Below, piece after piece: positions 55,701 through 63,600 of a DNA stretch of 64,000 nucleotides. The translations under genes and the position numbers were made by a program. Each line of letters opens with the position of its first letter. The stretch's first letter is position 1. The DNA lies in contig NZ_CP072934.1 of assembly GCF_024453815.1 (NCBI RefSeq), forward strand, positions 2,232,001 through 2,296,000, in the 5' to 3' direction. The notes below the pieces were generated by a model. That model saw only the letters and a list, made by a program, of their open reading frames with translations. It was not told the DNA's origin and did no database searches. Origin of the DNA: Corynebacterium pseudogenitalium (GTDB taxonomy: Bacteria > Actinomycetota > Actinomycetes > Mycobacteriales > Mycobacteriaceae).

Positions 55701-56068
55701 TCCAGCACGGGGTAGAGGAAAGCTTCCGTTTTACCGGAGCCGGTACCCGTGATCACCAGTGTCGGTTCTGGACGACGCTGTCCGCCTTCGTCGAGGGAGC
55801 GGAGCCGACGAAATGCCTGCGCCTGGTGGTGGTAGGGCTTGAACCAGTCCGGCAGCCACCCGAGTAGCTCTTCCCACCCGGTTGCCCGCGCATACGGCAG
55901 GCGTGTGCGCACGTATGGCCCGTGGAACATGCCTTGCTTGGAGTCTTCGAGGAACGCTTTGAGCGCCGCCGACGTGTCTTGACTGGCCAGCGAGAATGTG
56001 GTGGCCAGGTACTCACTGACGCCTTCAAGCACATGGTTGGAGGCGTGAACGGGGATCAACGTGGACAT
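49727..56068 (-). CDS. Giant DExH helicase with DUF1998 (DruE/DrmA-like)
   Basis: 2113 aa. SF2 helicase core: motif I VITGTGSGKTEAFLYPVLDH (about 105-124), motif Ia LLLYPMNALANDQANRL, motif II YIVLDEFHTYDG (234-245), motif III VATSATLGGEDEA, and after a long insert VATPTLEMGIDIGDLSTVML and NYVQRVGRAGRLTGN (motifs V-VI). Several Cys pairs (CYCRKCGRAGW, CPSCGEA, CNVCNAH) suggest zinc ribbons. DUF1998 lies near 1630-1710 with HDNVPGGTGYLSQF and CPQCLLPY. A later segment, YTRPDFLFRHRSNRQVRSVA then LFTDGYAYH (about 1793-1825), looks like a Vsr/PD-(D/E)XK-type fold. Proteins of this build act in Druantia (DruE) and DISARM (DrmA/B). Confidence 0.78.
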   Translation of the reverse strand: MSTLIPVHASNHVLEGVSEYLATTFSLASQDTSAALKAFLEDSKQGMFHGPYVRTRLPYARATGWEELLGWLPDWFKPYHHQAQAFRRLRSLDEGGQRRPEPTLVITGTGSGKTEAFLYPVLDHARRMRAQGQRGVKALLLYPMNALANDQANRLATLLTEETALAGVTAGIYTGEQAGSNVTKVSKKSLITSRQQIQQDPPDILLTNYKMLDQLLLRPADREIWRNSATSLQYIVLDEFHTYDGAQGTDVALLLRRLGLQLKKHQPAGFLSPEAAARPLGQVTPVATSATLGGEDEAHKVLGFAKTIFGETFSEDALVGETVLSYGQWCEEIAQAYGQARTDAFVQVDADVIRGVVEKVAARVEAGEEYAATCLDVFRSELLHCADNLDATIAAFAAHPLTKSVLEASAHAIPLTQREGSAQGTLPHQVLDSQDQYLVRAVGEETAAEFTTHALTVVSYLRALAGDAYGFEGKRLPGVETHLWVREVSRVDRAVTPVEDGHIFRWSDDGAVEETGDSAVWLPACYCRKCGRAGWMTSLEPGTDSPVFDVAKIRAGSIEDRSRQRALLDATNEYHQAQKRGTDFTTGGSGSDARALMWLHTGTRELSRTQPSEEALADGLSVPVLTFAGLEADELAQAQTCPSCGEADSIRYIGSAVATLLSVGLSNLFGMADLESREKKTLVFADTVQDAAHRAGFVQSRSHAFGLRTFMYNAVGDEVLSLADVPRRMVEAADASGEKYRARYELLPAEIAHTPNFRAFWDPDADPQSRRASRTSALERIAFDVALEFGQRADLPRSLAQTGALSVAVDVPDAVLESAGKVALDAVASPTTAMQDKRLRMQWLRGLLEQVRERGAINHPWLKQYLTNDGNAWFVNNRNAKSRGVPSFPRGGAPEFPRSGKKIDDKDRGITPLGSPRGRYAQWTEKVLGITPHDAATVLTTLFRELANRDVLTAIQTQSGGIMYALEPEQIILTQEAQPHVLECNVCNAHMALAATTRTLLTGMACTTQGCPGAFEQSAVPANYYRTLYTSKQVRSVVAAEHTGLIPKDERLALERTFRGDLASGTPAPDAPNVLVATPTLEMGIDIGDLSTVMLSSLPNSVANYVQRVGRAGRLTGNSLVLAFVRGRGASLPKLNQPLSVIAGSVEPPAAFLSATEILHRQITAYIIDSIDFDVLGIQLRQATSVFSPKARPAPLVDVLVEHQHDAHDTGAWVEEFLGTLDAEHVDKQTLEHARNWALGGGPDSMAGDLKRAQQRWEQHVRVYQERERVLDARWKELEKLNASNQDERHKDEDLERELRAVKSALRRVRRDLKELALDEHWVSAMERYGLLPNFALLDDSVELSVSVSTLNPSTLELEPEPFELTRGVASALQEFAPGATFYARGIAARIDSVELGDDASDVTAWRLCPACSYAEPADAREPGACPVCHSAAFADNGQCIDAVHLRKVSASVDRSQATIDGRSEHRVSTWFHSTMSFSVPEHGQGGAWYLSGGFGAEYLRVVDLSWFNLGNGHAVPRMFAGREIQAPLFTVCKHCGHLDSARGENSKWDHRPWCPQRNELDEDVMSVALARTLRTQGVLLHIPERFSAGDNTTIPSLAAAIRLGFKEVLGGDPDHLNVTPVKVPKESGGAVEALMLHDNVPGGTGYLSQFADPESVRNLLLRAYERVVSCTCAADERLACPQCLLPYARPQQIEVTSRAAAQRALLSILADQDHPDPATDPASVTWDPQREAPTIDQGSQLEIRFRETLRQALEDRNAEITQRPTATSMEWHIRFPSGEQWVMNEQEDFGYTRPDFLFRHRSNRQVRSVALFTDGYAYHASPDVFRFASDMDKRARLATERYLPWTITHQDLNWFDAETKGTAEPPAWRDPRGMAQGGALPALDSQAMETIVSSPLTQLLHYLDNPRDKAFASYGEGLTVLLLARMFSTVDAPDGNVLRYLNDIELTFEQIGNRLLPTTLNIDVTGHSIPTELWNDYLRFSNLLYLSDEPVTVTTSESTSASVPALPEVGVDKPAADEVAPEWVEAIEEFEGEGAVTEALQKLAAAGASTNILVGEELEGLMTVVQWPERHVVVLYDAADAESPAEAALRRAGWTVLTPETITDDAMRKVMP

Positions 56069-56271
56069 GCGGGCTCCCTGGTGACGTATTCGTGGTGAAT
56101 GTTACACACCGCCATTAGATTAGTCATTGAGAGCGTGCAGTTGGCCGGGCCATTCGCATCTTGTTTCGCTAAAAATGGAATCGATCACAAGTCTATGCAT
56201 GTAATATACGAGCATCCCCCGTCGATTTCACGGCCAGGGAAACAGGTATCTCCTTTAAAGAATGGAAGTCA
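56069..56271. other. Divergent spacer, putative ABC-3C promoter region
   Basis: About 200 bases between the giant helicase and the plus-strand ABC-3C cassette, where the GC content drops sharply. It must hold both outward promoters; candidates such as TTGTTTCGC and TATGCATGTAATATACG are not strong enough to assign. Confidence 0.35.
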
Positions 56272-56460
56272 ATGCTCGAAACTATCTCCCTTGTGCTGAG
56301 TTGTATAGCATCCGCCCTAGCTATTGCCAGCACTTGCCAAGTCAATTCTCTCAAGAAGCAGATCAAACAAGGCAGTAATAGCACAGCGTTTTCGGACATC
56401 AAGATGAAAAATTCCGGGGCGAATTCATCCCAGAGCGTAGGCAACCATGCTGAGCACTAA
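56272..56460 (+). CDS. Small single-pass membrane protein of the ABC-3C cassette
   Basis: 62 aa. A hydrophobic helix (ISLVLSCIASALAIASTCQV, about residues 5-24) is followed by a basic stretch (NSLKKQIKQG), then a polar tail with KNSGANSSQSVGN (residues 45-57). The tail motif KNSGxNSxQxxG recurs at the N-terminus of the next protein. The gene overlaps it by 14 bases. A helix plus exposed C-terminal motif suits a membrane effector recruited by its partner. The family is not recognised; the effector role is an inference. Confidence 0.5.
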   Translation: MLETISLVLSCIASALAIASTCQVNSLKKQIKQGSNSTAFSDIKMKNSGANSSQSVGNHAEH

Positions 56461-57001
56461 TGGTAGAATCAGTGCGAAAAACTCAGGGAATAATTCGACA
56501 CAGCATTTTGGCGACGTTATCCACTACGCCGTCCGAGAGCCTCAAAAGCTTCAGAAAACCCATATCTACAAATTGCTCAAACTATATTCGGACGCCAACG
56601 ACGAATCGGAGACGTTTGACCTCACCAATCTCCCCGCCGAACTAGAGGAAAAGTTGTCGTTTAACAACGTCACAAGTCACAGGCGACTTTTTAGAAGCCT
56701 GGCTCATGAATTTCAATTAGTTGACCAAGTACTAGGTGATATTGAAAATTCTGAAACAATCATCAAATCGCTAGAACGAAAATACTGTTTGCTATTGCCT
56801 TCAGATCCCAAATGGCGAGAAACCCCGGGAGCCGCCGACAAAATACTAAAAGAACTCGCGGAGCACATTCAAGAGACAGTTCAAAACGACCCTCGCTTCG
56901 ACACACTTGACATAGAGGTTGAGACAGTTGAAATGTTTTGTACGGCGCTCGTTGAAGTTGGGGTATCGAAATGTAAGGTTCTAGAAGTTCCAGGTGCGTA
57001 A
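56447..57001 (+). CDS. ABC-3C component with N-terminal KNSGxNSxQxxG motif
   Basis: 184 aa, helical and acidic, soluble. Residues ~7-23 (RISAKNSGNNSTQHFGD) repeat the motif found at the C-end of the preceding membrane protein. The rest (KTHIYKLLKLYSDANDESET, then LPAELEEKLSFNNVTSHRRL, later LERKYCLLLPSDP) resembles the C-terminal helical domains of ABC-3C systems that link the ATPase to an effector. It lies directly before the middle component and the DUF2326 ATPase, so it should be the effector-coupling subunit. Family placement rests mainly on context. Confidence 0.55.
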   Translation: MLSTNGRISAKNSGNNSTQHFGDVIHYAVREPQKLQKTHIYKLLKLYSDANDESETFDLTNLPAELEEKLSFNNVTSHRRLFRSLAHEFQLVDQVLGDIENSETIIKSLERKYCLLLPSDPKWRETPGAADKILKELAEHIQETVQNDPRFDTLDIEVETVEMFCTALVEVGVSKCKVLEVPGA

Positions 57002-57004
57002 ACG

Positions 57005-57268
57005 ATGATCATATTAGACCGAAACGCACGTCCAAAGAATACCGTATTCTATAAGGCCACTGAACTTCTGCGGGCCATCACAAAGCATGGAGCTATAGAT
57101 TCACTTGACTTGTTCAAAGCTACAAAAAATGAACACCAGTCGCTCCATATTCAGTACCATACTTACTTATTCGCTCTTGACTTTCTATACTTGAACAGCT
57201 TGATTTATTTGGACGAATTTGGCCTCTTACATGTACATCAAAACATTTCGGATAATAGCGACGGATAA
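57005..57268 (+). CDS. ABC-3C middle component (short winged-helix type)
   Basis: 87 aa. The pattern FYKATELLRAITKHGAIDSL, DLFKATKNEH, then YHTYLFALDFLYLNSLIYLD is that of a small winged helix like the short middle components found beside DUF2326 ATPases (MC6-like). It starts 3 bases after the preceding stop and its end overlaps the ATPase gene by about 38 bases. It would bridge the ATPase and the other subunits. Confidence 0.55.
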   Translation: MIILDRNARPKNTVFYKATELLRAITKHGAIDSLDLFKATKNEHQSLHIQYHTYLFALDFLYLNSLIYLDEFGLLHVHQNISDNSDG

Positions 57269-58925
57269 CGACACCGATATACGCACAGTTGCATTTCGCC
57301 AAGGTATTAATCTCGTCGTTGACAACGAACAATCCGACAAGCACAACAAAGTTGGAAAAACTACGTTCCTTCGCTGTCTCGATATATTGCTAGGCGCCAA
57401 GGACAAGAAAACTATCCACCATGACCACCAGCTTCAGCAGGAAAACTCCGAGCTTAAAAATCTAATCAATGACTCTCGAATTGCGATCGAAGGAGTTTTT
57501 ACACCGGATCTTTCTATCCCGGATCATGAGGACGAATTAACCTGTAAAGTTGACTTGTTTGAACGTGGCGGTCGTTACATCAACGGCTCTCGATACAGCT
57601 ACGAAAACTATGTTCAAGAACTAAATCGAATTTTCTTTGCACATGGTACAGCTAAACCGACATTTCGGATGCTGATCAAGTCCTTTATACGAATTTCAGC
57701 CCGCAGTGATGATCCAGGGTTTTTGAAGAATCTTGAATCTACAAGTCTCGCATTTTACCACTCAATCTACGATGTATTGCTCGGTCTCGGCGCTCATTCA
57801 CACAAAACTCAATCTGGTGATACTGAAAAGAAGCTAAACGCCCTGAAGAAGGCCCACAAAACATTCCTAGAGCTTCGGGATACTGATGAAATAAATACAA
57901 AGAAATCGGAGCTCGAAGCATCGATTGAATCACTCGATACCCTCGAACAAAAACTCGAGGCACTGACAGATCTACCGGCCTTTCGTAAATTCAAAGATGC
58001 GCAAGCCGAACTATATGGCCAATTCTCCCGTGCGTACGAAAGGCGAAACGAGCTCGAATATGAACTAGCAATGATTGATCTTAGTATCCAAGAAATAGAG
58101 CAAGAACGTGATCTACAGGCTGAGATCGATATCCAGAGCAAATTCTATGCTGAGGTCGCCGAACTAGTCCCGCACTTGGATAAGACTTTCAAGCAAATGC
58201 TCAGCTTCAACCAACGCCTAATAGAAAATAAACTTAAATACTTCTCCGATCTGAAATCCGATACACATGAACAGCTGCTAGCCACGCAGAATGAAATTGG
58301 AGAATTAGTCGGCAACCACGAGGTACTGAATGATCCTGCTTTGGATGAATTCCGGGAGTTAAACCATGCAATAACAGAACTGACCTTGAGAATTGGCGAG
58401 CTCCAAGAGTTTGTCAATACCGCCGAACAGTTCGAGGAAGAGATTACGTCATTGGAGGCTGAACTAGAGCAACACAAAAAAACGATCGAAGCGAGCAAGC
58501 ACCAAGCGAAACAACGCATCGCGTCTTTCAACTACTTCTTCAGCGAGTTTTCTGAAGAAATTAATCAGGAACATCCAGTGCTCAAATACTATCATGATAT
58601 AGACCATTTCCCATTGGAGATAGTACTACCGAATGGAGCCAGCAGCGGTTCCCGCAAGTCATTAATGGCTGCCTACGATCTTGCTTACCAAGAATTTGCA
58701 AAATCGAACAACATTATTGCCCCACGCTTTTTCATTCATGATGTCGTTGAAAACATCGAGGGCGCCGATCTCCGTCACATAATCGATATTTGTGAAGACA
58801 CTGAAGCTCAAATGATCGTAGCCGTGTTGCACGAAAAACTAGCATCCGCAGGCCTGACAGAGCAGGAGATAAAGGATTACACCATCCTCAATCTATCCAC
58901 TGACAGCAAGCTCTTCTGTGATTAG
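57231..58925 (+). CDS. DUF2326-type ABC/SMC-like ATPase of an ABC-3C system
   Basis: 564 aa. The N-terminal half-ATPase has INLVVDNEQSDKHNKVGKTT, the extended Walker A typical of DUF2326 proteins (NKVGKTTFLR), then CLDILLGAKDKK. The middle (about 190-430) is a long coiled coil rich in Glu, Lys and Leu. The C-terminal half has KSLMAAYDLAYQEFAKSNN (signature region) and PRFFIHDVVENIEGADLRHI with the HD of the Walker B-like segment, then AQMIVAVLHEKL. Such ATPases are Rad50/SMC-like sensors in ABC-3C anti-phage systems. The frame opens at 57219; the ATG at 57231 is equally likely. Confidence 0.75.
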   Translation: MYIKTFRIIATDNDTDIRTVAFRQGINLVVDNEQSDKHNKVGKTTFLRCLDILLGAKDKKTIHHDHQLQQENSELKNLINDSRIAIEGVFTPDLSIPDHEDELTCKVDLFERGGRYINGSRYSYENYVQELNRIFFAHGTAKPTFRMLIKSFIRISARSDDPGFLKNLESTSLAFYHSIYDVLLGLGAHSHKTQSGDTEKKLNALKKAHKTFLELRDTDEINTKKSELEASIESLDTLEQKLEALTDLPAFRKFKDAQAELYGQFSRAYERRNELEYELAMIDLSIQEIEQERDLQAEIDIQSKFYAEVAELVPHLDKTFKQMLSFNQRLIENKLKYFSDLKSDTHEQLLATQNEIGELVGNHEVLNDPALDEFRELNHAITELTLRIGELQEFVNTAEQFEEEITSLEAELEQHKKTIEASKHQAKQRIASFNYFFSEFSEEINQEHPVLKYYHDIDHFPLEIVLPNGASSGSRKSLMAAYDLAYQEFAKSNNIIAPRFFIHDVVENIEGADLRHIIDICEDTEAQMIVAVLHEKLASAGLTEQEIKDYTILNLSTDSKLFCD

Positions 58926-59060
58926 TAGGCTCTGTTCAGACCGCAGGCCTAATGAAGGCCTCGGCAATGCAACTGCAACGTAATCCACTAGTTTGCATCT
59001 TTGCACGAGAGGACCCTAGGCAAGTGCTGATCTGTGCCGACAGAGTCAACTTTCCTTCTT
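58926..59060. other. Convergent spacer
   Basis: Separates the ABC-3C ATPase from the convergent 512-aa gene. AGGCCTAATGAAGGCCT is a weak hairpin that may stop both transcripts. Nothing else seen. Confidence 0.35.
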
Positions 59061-60599
59061 CTAATCAAGCCACATCGGAGCGCTGAATCCCGGTTTGGAA
59101 AACTCAGCGCGCGCATAGAAACCGCATTCAAAAGTTCCTGGCTCGGCGCCGGTGATAAACCGCCCGACCCACGGGCCTGTAGGCGTGAAACCATGTTCTA
59201 GACCGGACTCGACTGCACTCGCGAGCTTAGAGTATAAATCGAAGTTTGTATCATCCATAATTCCGCCTAGATTTATTTCGTTATCCCAAATATTTCTATC
59301 CTCTCCGCCGATATATCCCGTGCTTACTCTCCTTCTATGATGATCCGATTCAAAGTATAAATAGGCTGGCCGGGGTCGATTAGCGTATTTGTTTTTCCTG
59401 AGTAGCGACTCACCCGTGTTCCAGTTGAGTTTTCTGAATCCATGGAGACTTGCGAACGGGTCAGATTTCTTTGTTAATCCATACGGGTCATTGGAAAGCA
59501 GAGTGAATTCAAATCGAGGTGCTTTCGATGGACTCACTTTCTGCATCTCGAGGGGCTCAGTTTCCAACACCCACCATTGCTCAACGCCTTCCCGGATTCC
59601 GCCTTGTCGATCAGATGCAGCTGCGATGATATTTATGAATTCCCACCATTCAACATCGATAAACTTTCGCGTAACAGGCGGAAATTGAGCCTGGCGAGTT
59701 GTCGTGCCTTTAGTTACTTCGAAAAGCTTATTCGACATATCAACTGCTACTCGCACATCGAGCCTTTGCAGTTTCACCGGCCCTGACTTCGGGCCCGGGA
59801 TTGGTTCGGGAGGGTCACTGCTCTCAATCACCCAAGGCCGAGACGCAGAAACCCGGTTCAAGACATCCTCGAAACCATCCTTTAGAGACTCATATACTTC
59901 GATGACGTCTCGTGGCTGAAACAGCGCAGTAGCAAGTGCTTCTTCTACTGCGTAATCAGTGTTCGCACTACTCACGCCTTGTTTCTCTAGCTTCCGCTGA
60001 ATTCGTCTGGTCCTGTTGCTCCAGTCCCCGGGCCATCCTTCAGCACGTACTTTCTCGATTACCTGTAAAGCGACGTTGAACAACTCAGATTTCTCAAAAA
60101 TTATTGAGAGCCTTTTAGCCGCTTCATTAATACAATTCCCGTCGAACCATGGCTCTTTTGAAAGCTCAGCGTAAACCTCATCACTTACTGAGACTGCCAA
60201 AGCATAGAATCTTGTCGCTTCATCTAGAACCCCCGGTTCAGAACGGCGTTTGTACAGGAAGTGAGCGAACTCAATTATTCCAAGGTGCAGGCGAAATAAG
60301 TTTTCAGATTCTGCCAAAAGAGCAAGTCGGAGGGTGAACAGTTTCACGACACATTCAAAGTTGTCGGAAAATCTAGCCATCCCGCTCGCGATACCTTTTA
60401 TTTCAGTTTCGACGGTATAGTCTTCGCCACCTTTTGGCATGTAAATGGTGGTCTCGCCATACCCATTCTGCAATGACTCAGGCGAAAATTCAGTTAGGTA
60501 TGCGATGATCTCCTCGCGGTCTGTTTCGCAAAGATACTCTTCCCACCAAAGATCAAGTGAGTGAAGTTGGAAAACTGGTGGGCATTCGATCATGTTCAT
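59061..60599 (-). CDS. Unknown 512-aa protein linked to the methylase
   Basis: 512 aa, soluble, AT-richer than the methylase and helicases. The N-terminal half is helical, with repeat-like stretches around 100-230 (FRLHLGIIEFAHFLYKRRSE, then LFNVALQVIEKVRAEG) that may form TPR-like hairpins. The C-terminal half is beta-rich with many Trp and Gly (FIDVEWWEFINIIAAA, PRPAYLYFESDHHRRRVS, GPWVGRFITGAEPGTFECGF). I do not recognise the family. It follows the methylase by 56 bases on the same strand, so it is probably part of the same defence operon or an inserted companion. Confidence 0.55.
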   Translation of the reverse strand: MNMIECPPVFQLHSLDLWWEEYLCETDREEIIAYLTEFSPESLQNGYGETTIYMPKGGEDYTVETEIKGIASGMARFSDNFECVVKLFTLRLALLAESENLFRLHLGIIEFAHFLYKRRSEPGVLDEATRFYALAVSVSDEVYAELSKEPWFDGNCINEAAKRLSIIFEKSELFNVALQVIEKVRAEGWPGDWSNRTRRIQRKLEKQGVSSANTDYAVEEALATALFQPRDVIEVYESLKDGFEDVLNRVSASRPWVIESSDPPEPIPGPKSGPVKLQRLDVRVAVDMSNKLFEVTKGTTTRQAQFPPVTRKFIDVEWWEFINIIAAASDRQGGIREGVEQWWVLETEPLEMQKVSPSKAPRFEFTLLSNDPYGLTKKSDPFASLHGFRKLNWNTGESLLRKNKYANRPRPAYLYFESDHHRRRVSTGYIGGEDRNIWDNEINLGGIMDDTNFDLYSKLASAVESGLEHGFTPTGPWVGRFITGAEPGTFECGFYARAEFSKPGFSAPMWLD

Positions 60600-60655
60600 C
60601 CTTCGTGTCGCAATAGCACAATTCGTATATGCACTTTATTTCAAACTGAGTCAGG

Positions 60656-63600
60656 CTACGATTCCTTTGCTCGCACTCTTTGATGCTCCCACTGGTCGTA
60701 GGTGAGGAACGGGTACTCAAACGTATACTCCACCTGCGATTGTGGGTGCGTCCAAGTGCGCTCTTGCTCGGTGAGTTGGGCGTCACCCTTGCACTTTTCG
60801 TGTTCCTTGACGACCTCCTTCGGTACTCTGCGACCGTTCGTGTCGTAAAGGTCTTCCTGGTCATACCGGTGCATGACGGGGAACTGGGTGCGGTAGATCA
60901 TCTCAAGCTCGTCCTCGCTGACCCCGAGGCTTTCTGCGACAATTCTGTCAATCTCCCACTGTGCTCGCCGCCTCTCAAGGGCGTTGCGGATCGGCGTGTC
61001 TACCGTCCACTTCTCACCAGTGATCTCTTCCCAGAGTGGTGCGTACGCTTCGGTCAGGCAGTTGAGGCGGAGGTAGATGCGAATGAGGCTCTCCACATTC
61101 TTCACCTCATTTGGCCTGACCAAGTGTTCTATTGCAGGTCCATATAAATTGGCGATACCACTAACCCGAATTTGAAAATCAGATAGTAACGACGACAACA
61201 CAGCTGCCGTCGTCACCGTTGCTCGGTTGTCTCCTGGTTTTGCCGCTGAACAGACACCATGAATGTGAGCTGTGCCCGGGGGGAAAATCGTTGGGTACAA
61301 AGTTCGGTAGCCTGTGGTCGCTGCCATTGCGCGCCAGGCAACTCGGTAGAAGCCCCTCGCAGATTGCCGTTCACCCTTGACTTCCCACTGCGTGTAGTCG
61401 GAGTCGTAGGTTGGCTTCTTCTCTCGATCTGGCTGGTAGGCAGTAGCGGGAGTGAAATCGCTTGGCAACGCCTCCAGATCAATCTCGGACCAATCCTGAT
61501 TGTTCTTCAGCGTTGGGTTCGGTTGCTTATTCATCGGCGTCGAAACACCGATATGCGGCCCTTGAATAATGACGTTGTCCCAGGAATCAGGATGCGCCCA
61601 GCCGGTGTCAAAATAGCCTTTCTTCTTATCACCAGTTTCATGCCAGCCGTTCGAGAACTGCAAACCAAGCTCACCGATTCGTGGCTGCGCTGCGAGCTTC
61701 TCCAACACCTTTACTGCCTCGGTGTTCACGGTGTACACCATGCGTGATTCAAGCGGGTCGGCTTCCGAGTCGCCCAAGATCGAGGCCCACAGCTTAAGTG
61801 CGTCGAGATTAACGTGCTGAATACGGTCCTTGTGAGGCCGCTGGTCCCAGTTGTAGTTGTCGTCCTTCAAGCCAGGTAATGGGCCCTCACCGTTGTGTTG
61901 CAGTGACTCTTCGACGGTTCGCGGGTGGTAAAGGTGCGCTGCCTGGATAAAGTCGGCAGTTTCCTGCTCAGGTCCATAAGCGTGTACGCCATAGGAAACG
62001 AGGTGGTGCACGTCGAAAAGTGAAAGCTCATTAATAAACTGCCAGTGCCTCCGCAACCGCAGGTACGCGCCCCGGCGTAGGGGAGCGGCCTTCTTCTCGG
62101 TGAAGTGAGACTCTGGGTGGATGAGCGACACCACGCCTCGCTTCGAAGCATTGGACCAAGTGCGCTCCATGAACGCGCGGTAGAGGTCCGGCTGCTGGTT
62201 GGCCAGGTGCGGGTAGTCGGACACGTTGCCGAGCACATTCGCGGTGGCAACGATATCGCCGGTGCCCTTGAATACGATGTCGCGCATGCGGGCGTCGTCG
62301 TTCCAGTGGGCGCGGCGTTCGTTCTTCACGGCCTGCGTCGGCTTGTGGGCGAGGGAGAACCACGGGTCCAGCTCCGAGTAGAGCCCGTCCAGGTCGCCAC
62401 GGGGACGCACCCACGGCGGGTTACCCACCTGCAGGTCGAAGCCACCCTCGGCGAAGACGGCGGCGAAGTCCAGGTCCCAGTGGAAGAAACCCTGCTCATC
62501 GGCAACGTCGCGAACGGTAGCGATCCACGGGTGGGCGCTCAGAATGCGCTCCATGGACAGAGCGCCGGACAGGCCGAGGTCGGTGGTTTCCAGCTCGTGC
62601 AACTCGTCCCAGTTGGTGGCGCGGCCAACGACCATCTGGGCCTCGTCGCGGGATTCGGCCTCTTTGCCCAGGATGTCCTGCAGGGTGTCTAGCCACTCGT
62701 CCCAATCGGGAAGCTCGGTGTCCAGTGCCTCATTGAGTGGCCAGAACTTCAGGGCGTTCCAGGCGTCCATCACCAGCCGGAGACGCCGGTAGGCGCCTTC
62801 CTCGTTGTGGAGGAGTTCGCGCTCGATCTGCTCGCGTGTGACCACGCCGGTGGCGGGTTCGGGGTTGCGGCCCCACAGGTCGATGTCGCGGCGGATTTGT
62901 GATTCCGCAATCTGCATCTTGGCAAGGGCTACGGACCACAGGAATTCAACGCGTTGAGCAAGGTTCAACAAGCGTTTGATTTGCGGGTTTGTCGGCTTGA
63001 CCACCATGGACCTACGCCACGCCTTCAACGCCTTCTGCTCTTCGGCGGCGAGCTTCTTCAGGTCCTTCGCGTCCGCCGCGGCACCCCAGCTCTCAGAGGG
63101 GAGGAGGAAGTGATGGATGCGGCCCGGCGCGTACTCCCGGCGCGGCCCGGCCTTCAGCCACGCCTTCTTGTTCAGCTGCTCCTTGCTAAAGGTGGCGCGC
63201 AATGCGCCGACCAGGGAGTTTCCGCGCCGCAGGTGCAGGCCGAACCATGGGGCCTTCAGGCCAGCTGTCATGGTGTCCAGCCAGAGGGAAATCTCGGCAA
63301 GCTCCACGGCGGTGGGGTTAAGATCCACGCCATACACGCGGTGCAGCGCCAGGTAGGCCTTCACTTTTTGCAATTCGACGGCGCGCTCTTCCGCGGGAAC
63401 GCGCTCGCCGAGTTCTTGTTCTTTCAGGTCCAGGTAGCACTCCGCAAGCTGGCGGACGGCTTCGACGGCGAAGGCGCCGGAGCCCATCGCGGGTTCGCAG
63501 ATGCTCAGCGTGAGCACGTCATCTGCGCAGCTGATGCGGCCTTCCTCCTGCAGCACCTCGACTGCTTGGGAGACGCTGAACTCCGTGAGCACCTGCGGGG

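Noticed and set aside
56460..56645. 61-codon frame overlapping the second ABC-3C gene
   Set aside because: It is in another frame of the longer gene, with no ribosome site of its own and Arg/Ser-rich shadow composition.
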